Shown piece after piece: positions 13,501-25,500 of a DNA stretch of 64,000 nucleotides; position 1 is the first letter of the stretch, and every line of letters begins with the position of its first letter. Source of the DNA: Angiostrongylus vasorum (Eukaryota > Nematoda > Chromadorea > Rhabditida > Metastrongylidae). The DNA is taken from NCBI GenBank assembly GCA_018806985.1, contig JADANN010000390.1, forward strand, positions 496,001-560,000, written 5' to 3'. The notes under the pieces were generated by a model that saw nothing but the letters and a program-made list of their open reading frames with translations, was not told the DNA's origin and ran no database searches. Position numbers and translations under genes: made by a program.

Positions 13501-16500
13501 GACAGAGGTATTCAGATAAAGGCAAGAAGAACTGGGTTGTTATTTGTATCCAGGAAGTGTTTCATATCTCGTTGCCGTGAGTTCAAAATCGAGCTATAAC
13601 TTTCAGCTTTCTTCTATTGATGCCAGAGAGATCTTTTGTGCGGGATTTGTTCTCACTGAAACATTGTTATTTTCCATCCGCTCGTCTTTCGATATTCAGG
13701 GCTTTTCCTAGTATAAAACATATGTATTGATCAGGTCTACTGACTTGCATTCTGTAATGTCAGTCGAACATTGAGTATATTCTATGCAAAGTCAATCAAA
13801 ACTCTGGCAGTCAATGGTATGAAGTGAAGGTGATTTTTGTACATCTCTGTACTGTTCGTAGCCAAAACATTTGCAAATCTTCTTTTGATTGAATTCGAGT
13901 TCTGTGTTTAGTATTGACCCTGTATGTCCATTTTTTTGTGTTGTTTCTGAGAAAGAGGACAAGATTTTGCTTTTCTGAATCGATTTTTTTTGTTTGTGCG
14001 CATCAGATCAAACTCGTTAACTGATGATTGCTGATAGAACCTATGAGTCAAAAACACGGCTGACAGAAAGGCGAAATGAAGGACACGCATGGCGTGCTGG
14101 TGAACGCATTATCCCCCGGAAAGGGTAATACCGTGTTCGATCCCCACCGCAGGCACCAGCGGTCCGGAGTTTTGCAAGTAGCTCAGCATCATTACGGTTA
14201 TATTTAAGAAAAGATTTCCAACATGAATGTGTTATTTGAATCTCCTATTGGTACTCTGTGTAATCTCACATAAAGCATTCTTTAGTAATTATATTAACGC
14301 ATTTTTGCAGACCGTACTTTGTATTTGAACGAGACTTGGGATCTTGCCGAACGACGTTGGGGGAAGGAATTGCGAGAGTTCAGGCGTGAGAATAAAGTTG
14401 GAGATGTTGAGTATGATATTTCAAAGATACCGGACATCTATGACAATATTAAGGTAGTGCCTCTTTTCAATAATGTTTATATGTGCATGTCACTATGGAG
14501 CCAAATTTGGAGTTTTCCTAACTTCTCAGGTTTTGGTGACCGGAATTTCATAGCACTCAGGTTCTCACTGTTCTTATAAATCCTCACTGATACTCTTGAG
14601 TTTTACTTCGTTTCTTCCTATATTTCACCTGAAAATTGGAGAATGCCAGAGAGACATTGAATTTTGTTGAGAAACGTCAAACTTAAAGGTCTTATGTTGA
14701 AGTGTTTTGCTATGCATCACTACTTCGATACTTGGATACTTGAATGGCCCGTCTTCACTAGTTGTGCGGAGCCCAGCATAATTTCCAATTTTTGCGGAGT
14801 TTTGCTGGTTTGGCCATTCTGGTTCTCTGGAGTCCCGAGGTCAGCTTAACCAAAGTAGGCCCCAGGTCTTCACCACCAAAGACAGTCGCCGCCTTTGTGG
14901 ATCAGAAGGAGATTTGCTACCATGCGACTTTAATACCAGGACCGTAGTGGATCCTGGTATTGGTTTACTCTTAGCTAGGCATCCTGATGGAAACATCGGA
15001 CTTCTTCTCAGCTTGGGAAACTCCGCTTGAGGGATGAATCCCCCCTGCTGTACATCGCAGCCCGACACCCAGAAACACTTCTCAGACACGATGAAGGTGG
15101 TAAACCCTTAGGAGGAATGTCTCACTTCTTTATGTAATGAATCACTTATATTTTGATTGGAGCGTCTGTCGATCAATTTCACCTTACCTTTTTTTTAAAT
15201 GTTAACTAAGTATTTTTGCTTTTGCTATGTAAAACAGTATCATGTGCCACTTACAGTTTTATGTGGAAACATGTTTGTTGTTCCAATTTTTGCACCACTA
15301 GCTTCAGTATGATATGGAGCACAATCCGGATTTGTGTGTAAACAATGAAGGAGAGTTCGAACGAATGTATCTCTGTGTAAAAAACATGGCCGACATCGTT
15401 GTTCCACAGGTGCGGTTTTTTAAAATTCACACGGATTTTTCAACGTTGGTTTCTTCGTTGTTCTTCCTACTTCATGCATGTATGGTTAGAGGTGCCCTGC
15501 AGTACACACAGCATCCTTAGTTTGTTCCCGTAACTTTTGCAAACCATGCCACCCATTGCCGCAAAAAGTCAGAAAATTGATGCTAGACTTGTTTCTAAGG
15601 ATGTAAATACTGAATCCGTATATTCTTCCTCAAAAGTCGTTCTTTGCGTATCCTTAAGAGTCGATTCAACATCGAGCGCTCCATTCGTTATCCGTTATCA
15701 TGCTATTCCATCAAATGTTCGTAGACTGCGTGCAGCTTTACAGCAAGTATCCTTTGTTTGGGGAAAAGTGGAGTTGTTTGTATTCTCTGTGTAAGCGGTA
15801 AAATCATTAGACTGCAATATTGGTTGGTGTTTAGAACTTTATGACTTTTAAGGAGTATGGTATTCGCAAAGAGAACAAGATCTGTGTAGCCCAACGTGTT
15901 TGCACTCCACTGTTGAAGAAGATCAGAAATGATTTGCATCGCTGTATTGAGTGCTCTGAAGAAGACGAGAGTCAGACAAGACTTGATCCCAGGTACGACG
16001 TCATGGCAGTTCTCCACTTGCTATTATATTTTGGTTCCTTTCCGCTTTTTTTCCGTTTTTTCCAACTTAATTTCCTGTTTCCTTTCTCATTCTATTTCCC
16101 CTTTTTCGAGGTTGGACTGATGCATAACTTACATTTTTTGAGGAATCCAGTATTGCTTTTAGATTTTGAAGGCGTTTTTCTTATTGTAATAACTCAGTTC
16201 TTTGCTAATGAGGTTAATAAAAAAGGTTAAGATTGTGATTATAACTATATCCTCGGCTTAACTGGGTTCAATGCCGATTTAGGCTCCCCAGATCAATCCC
16301 GTTGACGGGTGATTGCTGATGGCAAGTGATCGATAGATGCAAAGTGATCTATTTGCACCTTCACAAATGTTTCTTTTGTGTTGTGCTCTTTTCCTTAGAC
16401 ATAGGTACTACATATGTCTTATATGCTCTGTAGAGTGATGTCTTCACTTTATTCCATAAGTTTTCGGAAGGTACTAGTTGTTCATTATAAGTTATCTTCT

Positions 16501-19500
16501 TACAGGGCATCCCAAGGTATTGCAACTCCACTTCGACATGTTCGTACTCGGCTCTACTTTACTAGCGAGAGCCATATACATACGCTGATGAACCTGATTC
16601 GATATGGCGGATTGTGCTCGGTGAGTTACATGACCCCGCTGTTTAGCGCTGTTATCCAAAAACTACATGTCCCAATGCACTATGCTACTTTTTTTCTCAG
16701 GGAGCTCTAAAGTTATTAGTGACGATGTATTGACAATAGTATGACATATACATGTACGTGGGTGAGAACAACTGAGTTTTTCAGATAAAGCCAATAGAAC
16801 CACAGTGATACTGAGGTATTTGCAAAACTCAGGACCGCAGATGTTTGTGGTGAGGTTCGAGCCCGCTATAATCCTTTCCGGGTTTAGCGTGTGCACCACC
16901 ATACGAACCGCCTCCTATGTTTCGCATTTCTGTCTGCGGTGCGGGATTTTGCAAATATCTCAGCATCATAACGGTTACGTTTCACATCATTCCCTGCACC
17001 GAAAAAAGAATAGGCAGTGAATAAAAAGTGCCAATATCGAATGCCAATGGACTTTAGATACACATTTCATTTTACTGTGTGCCATAAGATCCGAACACCT
17101 GAAGAACCTTCTGCCAGTCCTCGTGAACACATTGGTTCAGCTCTTCATACGTTACCTGTCTGAATGTAAGGTCTGGAAGACCAGCAAGACCGTGTTATTG
17201 TTCAAGAAGGGTGACCTACACGGCCTGCCGTCTGTCGTCTACAAACTTTTCACTCGAGTCATCCTAAACAGGATTGACAGAACACTGGACGAAGAATAGC
17301 CATGTGGGCAAGCAGGGTTTCGAAAAGCATTTAGTACGATGGGCCACATCCACATGATAACAAGGCTCAGAGAGTACAAAAGACCGGCTCTGTCTCACTT
17401 TCATCGATTTGAAGAAGATCTTTCATTCAACTGAGATAGAAGCAGTCATGGAAGCTCTTGCTGGGCGAGAAGTCCCTACTGAGTGTATAAAGATTCTTCT
17501 TGAGCTGTATAAAAAATTTCACAACCAAGATATCACCATTCTACAACGACGTTAACAATGATGGCAAAGGAGTGGTTAGGCAAGACGGTACCATCTCGCC
17601 AAAATGATTTACCGCCACCCTCGAAAATATCATGCGAACATTGGTATGGGATAACATAGGAGTGAAAATCGATGGTCGGCAATTACACCATCTCCGCTTT
17701 GCTGATGGCATCGTCCATATCACATCAAACATTAGCCAAGCGGAGCGAATGCTTGCGAACTTTGGTAAAGCTGGCGGAAAAATTGGTCTTCGACTAAATC
17801 TCACAAAAACGATGTTCATGAGGAACGGAATGATTTCGTATGCCCCATTCACGCTCAACGGAGCGAATATCTCCTATTGCTCCAGTTATGTCTGTCTAGG
17901 TCGGGAAATCAATATGATGAACGACCCTAGCTCCAGAGCTGAGCAGAAGGGAAACGAGCGGCTTGGGGGTGCTTTCAAGAGCATCGAGGATGTAGTGAAG
18001 AGAACATGGAACACCCGACTCCGTGCCCAGCTTTTCGACTCAACGGTACTTCCTGCGTTAACGTATGCGTCTGAAACCTGGTCGCTGCGTAAACAGGATG
18101 AAAAATCACTCAGCGTTATTGAACGCGCAGTCGAAAGGACGATGATGGGAGTATCCCGTGTCACGCAAGTAAAGGAAAGGATCCGAAACTTCGACCTGCG
18201 TCAGCGATCAAAAATCAAAGATGCCGTTATGTACGCCAAACAGTCGAAGATAAGATGGGGCGGACACGTAATGCATATGAATAACTGATGGACAAGAGCC
18301 GTTAGTGACTGGTTTCCTCGGGATGTCAAACGTACTGCAGGAAGACTATCGACTTGATGGTCAGAGTTCTTTACGAGAAGCCAGGAGGAAAGATATGATG
18401 CTCAACAGGTCTCTAGAGCGAGCAGAATCCACTGGGCTGCCCGTTCACGCGACAGGGGAAAAATGGATGATTTACTGGCGCTCGCTCCGCTCGAATCACT
18501 CAACGATTTTTTTCTTATTCCACCACGATGAAATGACAATCATCTTGAGCACACGATACGTTTCTTTTCCGCTGTTATTCATTGAGGCTCGTATGTATTT
18601 CGATCAGCGAAGAGAATGAACAGGCACTTTGTCCATAGTGATGCACTGTCATCGTTGAATGTGTGGTTGACGTTATCGGCTTCGGCAGTTTTCTCATAAT
18701 TTTGAATCGTTTATTTATTTAAAAAGTTTAATTAATTTGGATACTTGGACACTTGAATGACCCGATTTCAGTGGTTGTGCGGACCTCAGCATAATCTCCT
18801 TTTTATCGGAGTTTTGATGGTGTAGCCATTGTGGTTCTCTGGAGTCCCGAGGTCAGTCAGCCCAAAAGTCTGCCCCAGGTCTTCACAACCTAAGACAGTC
18901 GCCGCCCTTGTGGATTAGAGGAGGATTTGCCACCATGTAACTAGTTTGCTACCAGGACGCTGGTGAATCCTGGTATTGGTTTACTCTTAGCTGGGCTTTC
19001 TGATAGAAACGCCGGACTCCTTCTCATATACCCTGTCGGGGGGATGAATTCCCCGCTTTACATCGCTGTGCGACACCCAGTAACATCTCCAATCCACGAT
19101 GAGGCGGTAAACCGTTGGGAGGAAAGTTTAACTGAACAAATTAGAATAGTGATGGTGTTTTAAAGGTTATGGAAGTGTAGCCTTACGTGGTCGCTGAGTT
19201 TCTCAACTCCTTTCACTCCGATTTGATTTAATGCTTACTTTCGATTACAGATCGATGATAAAAAATGGCAACGTGCAATGAATTTCTTGTCAGGTGTTAC
19301 TGAGTTCAACTACATGACCCAAGTGAGTATCTTCTTATGTGTTAGTAATAAGCGTTCGGTATTTCGATTTTTTAACAACGTATTGAATTCATAGTGCTGA
19401 AATATCATTGGAATTAATGACGTGTTCAAGGTTGTACTTATGGTTTATGAAGATAGTCGAGCGGATAGTACTGCAACTGGAATGGAACGTTTCCATATTG

Positions 19501-22500
19501 AGTTACTGTTCTCACCAGGACTTTATCCGTGTTTCCTTACCGAAAAGGAGCGCATCTACGAAAGTCGTCTCAATAAGACAAATGGCATGACTAAAAGCCA
19601 TTCGCGAGATAGTAATTGCAACGGCTCAGTTTCGCCTGGTGCTACCGAAACAGCAAATGTGAGTTTCTTTCTGTGAGCTTCGAGCTATACATAGATGTTG
19701 CAGTTTATTCAAACGGCTTTAATGTAAGTCCAGTGTCTAAGTGTAAGTGACGTCGAGTGCACTTTGGAACTGAAAATCCCGAATTCAGTCTGGACCATAA
19801 TGTAGTTGTAGGATAAAAACGAAGATCCTCCACCAATATTCATCGCGGTACCGAAGACTAGTGCGGAGGACTTGTCTGTTTCGAGTACGAATGAGGACCA
19901 AAAACTTTCTGAAGTGTCTGGGTAGGTCGTTTCCTATCATTATAACATCAACTTTCTTTTTCTGAAATTCAGTGGAGCATCTGAATTACTGTGGATATAA
20001 TCTAAAGGCAATAATGTTTATTCTGAAAGTGACATGAAAGTTTTCAATCATGGTTACACTTTCAGCTTGGTGAGTTCTTCATCAAAATCTCATAATCAAG
20101 ATTCTGAGGACGACCTTAACGACACTCATTCAGTAAATCTGGTCGCACTGGACGAAGTGAACTCAAAACAATACAGTTAGGGTTTTCCATCAAATTTTCA
20201 TTTTCCGGTCTCTTATCCGAGCTGTCATTTAGTCACTCCCTTTATAATCAGTTTTTCCATCTTGGTGTTGGATGGTATAGTGTGTGGTTCTGTATCTTTA
20301 TGGCTTCCCTGATCTCGAACTTACAACGACACCAGTGCTAACATACCTTTCAGCAACTGAAGAAAAAGGGAATAAAAGACAAAGAAATACTATAGGAGGC
20401 GAGAAAGCAAGTGAAGAAGGAGATAAACCACGAGAAAACCTAGACGATTGGCGTCATGAAAATGGAGTTCTGAAAAGTTCCAGTCAGGTTTGTTTTCTTT
20501 TTTTTGGTATTCTATGGTATGTAAAATTGTGGGAAAGATTTAGTATGTCAAACATTCTGGCACGTGTTGCGCAGTGGTCAGAGGCGCCCTGCAATACACG
20601 GGATCGATCCCCCAAGCCTAGGGCTCACCAAGCCTTCATTCTGTCCGCGATGGGCAGATTCGTACCAGACTTGTTTGGGAGGATAGTAGCACTGGCTCGA
20701 TATATCGGCAGGCCACCGTGAGTCATTGTGAGGGTCAGATATGCATTCAATCACTGCCAACAATGCTTAGTGAAGTCGAAAGCATGGCGCATCCCTCAGG
20801 GATTGATCAACATCGAGAGCCTTATCCTTTTATGCTTTTATCAGACATCCTTTCTGTAGGAAGATTCCGTTTCTATAACAAAGTGATTAAGGCTTCGATA
20901 GGGGACGATGACTGTCAAAATACTGTGGGTCACAGTAGAGGAAAATGGGCAGTAGACCTCGTTGATGAGACCAAAAATGCGATGAAGAGCATCAAAGAGG
21001 TTGAAGAGAAGCAAATGGAACTCAAGGAAAATACATGTAAGTCCACATAGACTGCGTTATCGCTTGTTGAAAGCGCTGAGTTTACAGGTACAGATAGTTT
21101 GTGAATACCCGACAGCATTTTAAGTAAAGTTTGAGTAATTTCACTATGTATACGAGTTTCTATAAGGTTCACTGGCTATTTAAAACAGTAAGCGAAAGAA
21201 TTGAGGACTATTTCGCAGTAAATTGGTAACGATCTGCCCAACGGTGTTTTCGATTGTTGTTGGTAGATGTTTTACTTCTCCTAATTTGTGAGACTTTCGA
21301 AAACTTGACATTCAAGGGAATATGCTTTGATATCACCGGTGTTACCAGTTTATCAGCACCACTTTCCTGATAGTGAAATTCTTACAGAAGCTGTTATTCC
21401 GTTTCAATACGTTTTGTTGTGAGGTTTTTGCAGTCAGTTTGATGGCAGTTTCATTTTTTCTTTCGAACAGAATGAATCCATTGAACGGAAAGATTTATGT
21501 GGATATTGTGTTAATTCCGAGAATTTTCTCTTCAACAGAGTTCGATCGGTTGAACTTCACAAGCGATCAGCAATCGGCGTCGCTATTCGCCGCCGGCTGT
21601 TTTTCAAGAACTTTCCGAATTTTTTTCTTTTACCTTGGGACTTTTCACTATCGCTTTTTTCCTTCTTTCTCTTCCTGTATTTTTTTTTTCATTGCCATCA
21701 TCTTAGTGCATGTTCTGAAGTTCACCTACAGATGTAACGCATGAGTTATTTTCAGCGTTGCCAAAGACGGATCAGATTGTGGCCGAGGATAAATGTATGT
21801 GGACGAGTTGTCGTGTAATGATCTATCACTATTTGTAACACTCTGCTAACTGCTGCTTGTCACCAACATCGATCGATTATCGATTAATTGATTATCAGCA
21901 ATTCTCTGTTTGGGCGTCTATGGCGACATCGTGTTTCGTTCTGTATTTGTAGAGTTGGCAATAATTTCTCTAATTAACAGAAAGACAAAACATTGAGGGG
22001 AACCACACCATCTAAGTCCAACGCATAAGTTCCCCCATGTCGAGGAAGGCTATACATGAAGAAAGATATGTGTTCATTGGGCGGATCCCTTTGTTGTTTA
22101 TCTGTTGTTGCTTCAAGCTCAGAGAGGTGTTTGTGCTTGGTGTTTATTTCTTTCGATAGGTTTTCTGCAATCTCTCACTAATTTCAATTTGTTCTAGCAC
22201 GTCGGTCACGGTTTCCGTACAGATTCAAACATCACACAGTCAATCTACTAACAGGTAGGACTGCATCATTGTCATTATTTTACATGTTTTATAGAATCTG
22301 TTGTAGCATTTTATAGAGTGCTTGCTTATATTTTTGTTCCACGATCTTCCCTATGTCATTCAAGATATTCGTTGCATTTCTTTTCTGTTTCATTGTTTAC
22401 ACCAAGTAATAATTCGTCACTTGTCGTTCTCATGCTCTTGGTTTCTTTTTACGCACGAATTGTTAAGAAGTAATGTTTCTCATAATGTCTACCACAGGGG

Positions 22501-25500
22501 CGTCAGAGGTTCAGAATCGATTGATCAGCACCAATGTGCTAACGGGGAAGTACGGTGGTGAACATTTGGATAAGAATCGTAGACAAAACTGTGAGAACTT
22601 TATCAACCAGAAGTTTTTTTTTACTTTTTTTTCCCATATTCACAATGGCGATTGATAAGAGTTTGGTTGAAGATGTTCCTGGACCGGCTGTGATGTCTAC
22701 AGCAGTCATTGCAAGATCTTCAAGCGCACCGCGTCTGCAGACGTACAAAGCCGAAGATGACATATCTGTTGGAGGTAAGATTTTAAGCGGTAGTTGTTTG
22801 GAGATGATGATTGTTGTCTGAGGTAATAAATAGTACTCTCTTGATTCAACGGTAACAGAACACAATTGAGTTGCCATGAACTGATTGCTTCAATATCAAT
22901 TTTTTTACTCCTACCATTTAGTATCATGAATCGGTTTTGACATTAGCACTTGCCTGAGGTCCTGAATAGATTGTTCATGAAATTTTACTCTTTTTTTTTC
23001 GATTTTCCTTTATTTGCATGCACTACGAGATAGATATCAAGCGTTCCAAACTTTTCTTGCGAAAACCATTTTTTTTATTTACTGTTGTCATTCATTTTTT
23101 AGAAGCTATGAGCAGTTACCTTGACATTGTGAATGTAGACCACGTGAAACGATGTTTTCACCAAACTCGTCCCCATCTGTAATTTTGTTGTTTATTGAGT
23201 GATTTGAGCGGATACCAGTCAAGTCTCCATTCATCTCTCGCACACGTCAAAGCAGCTTATTTGCTTCTGCTCGCTCAATGAACACGAAGAACGTCATACT
23301 TCTCGTATGGATGTCCTCTGTTTTATTGTTCGTGGCCAGAGCGCAATAGGTAGCTTACGGGGGTGTGCGACAACGTAAGATAGCTAAACTAATAGGTCTT
23401 TTTGGAACTTTATTTAATTACATAGTTTGTGATAGATTTTTTTTATCGTTGAAGCACGTCGAAGAAAGTACATTTTTTGAAATGGATAATCACTGGAGTC
23501 AGAAAACTTCACACAAGAAAGGCCTGGAATAGTTTTTCGAGGGATTGGCCATGGATGAAATTAGATGAAATTGCACTAATCGTCTTCAAAGGTGTTGTGT
23601 GCTCTGAGAATGAAAGAAAAAATCGATTTCAAATTGGAAATCTGAATGGGGGCTATTGACGCGAGGTTACAATAACTTGTCAACCCCGCAGCGTGGTAAT
23701 TCTTATGGTAAATGCTGGGTTGCTTGTCTCTATGTATTTCTCAGAACGGTTTGACATCATGTATTGAACGCTTTCGAAATTTCTCATACTACGCCAGCTA
23801 GCGCACTTTGTTGATATGTTATCTGTTTCATTTCCTACAAAACTTCTGATAAGACATGTACTTCATAAAAAACTTTTAAAATGCACAAAAACGGCTTCTT
23901 CATATCTCATTGATTCAAATTTTTTTATCTTTTTTCACGAAGTTTCCTTAAAATTGGCACTAAAGCAGCTCAGTAATTCAGGTAATCTGGTATTTTCAGC
24001 TTTTTAAACGGTGAACTAGATGACGATGAAAACGTTTCTGGTTTCAGAAATCAAACGCTTTTGGCCTCCTCTTCGCTCGTTGGAAACGTTGCACGACAAT
24101 CTGTCGTTCATGCAATTCGACCGATTCCTTGCACAGCTACTGACCTCTCGAACTCCTTTACCCTCACCACCAAAAACCCCACTCCTACCCATTGAGGAAG
24201 GTTCGTTCCATCATTGTGATGATTCCATAAATTTTTCGTTTTGTAATTTACTTTCTTAAATTTCGTTAAGTATTCGCGTTTGCTATGTATATGGTTTCAT
24301 TCCATCCTTATTTTCCGTTCAAAATCACGCAGTTGGATGTTGAAAATATTTTTTAAATTTTTGTGAAGAGGTTTCATCCCTAATTCTGATAATATTGACG
24401 TTATTTTGGACCTATCATTTCTATAAACTGCGCCATGTATTTTTCTAGCATGGGAAAAGTTATAAGACTTGATACTAGGCAGTATTTTTTTTAAGCTTAA
24501 CAATCCAAGAAGGTATGCCAGACGTTGCTTATAACCAAAAGGTAATTCGCCTTTATGGATCACTTCGTCCAAACCGTCACAACCTGCCTCCGTTATATTT
24601 CCAAAGAATCGTAGTCGACAGCGTCTGTCACAACTGTGGCAAGGTTAACGAAGTCCTGGTGTAAGAACTAGTTGTGGCTGCTGTTGGATTGTTGATCAAT
24701 GCTCAGATCTCGGTTCCTTTGAGACTGGACCATCCTAATCTTTAGTTTAGACTTAATAGGCTCACATCAAAACATCTCATTCCATGTAGTTTCTCCAGCA
24801 TGCAGTTCTTTCCACCAGAAAGATTTTGGAAAGTTCCTTCTACAATGTTAAAATAGTCGAAAAATGTTTTGGCATATTTGTCACAAATAGGACTTGATAG
24901 TAAATACAAAAATAATCCCTTAGTTGTCTGGAAGAGATTGAGCAGCGAACATGCTGAATGTTATGAAAAAAAATGGAAATTAGTAGGACTGGATTACTGG
25001 AGACTCGTATACCTACAAAATCACTCATGTTTGCAGTTTAATAGAGGACACTTGTTCCCATGGTATGGCCAACCAGCTATTAACAGGTAGACCTCAAAAT
25101 GCGCTCCCACTTTGTTGTTTCCTTCTTTTAAAAAGCCAACGAATCCAAAATCTCGAGTAGAAACCTGCCCGAACGTTGATGGATACATAATAATGTTGTC
25201 TTTTTACTTACTGCTTATTGCCATTTTTCACGGCAGGATGTTTGTTATGTGTAGTACAACCACAACGGTGCTGAGATATTTGCAAAACCCCGGTACCGCA
25301 GGTGTCTGCGGTGGAGAACGAACGCGATATTACCTTTTCCCGGGGCTAATGCGTTCACCACCACACCGTGCGAATCCTTGGTTACGCCTGTCTCTCAGCT
25401 AGTAAGAAAGTCAACATTGTGATTTCGACTACAGCCTCAGCTTAACTGGGTTCGTTACCGATTTGTTCTCTCCAGATCAATTCCGTTGACGGGTGATTGC

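Larger units (their letters stand above)
9199..19658 (+). other. PPIP5K histidine-phosphatase-like domain exons (11-25)
   Basis: The domain opens with the RHGDRTP signature of histidine acid phosphatases (about residue 385) and runs to the MVYEDS...[12 protein letters not shown] block near residue 1000. Also seen are [65 protein letters not shown] and SESHIH. Exon 13 (9778-10100) inserts about 65 acidic, Ser-rich residues between VLEMY and YGHFSG, which are contiguous in vertebrate proteins. Exon 11 ends in A7 where A6 would restore PKQKMK. Intron 16 carries a SINE and an RTE-tail repeat; intron 23 carries an RTE LINE fragment. Confidence 0.9.
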
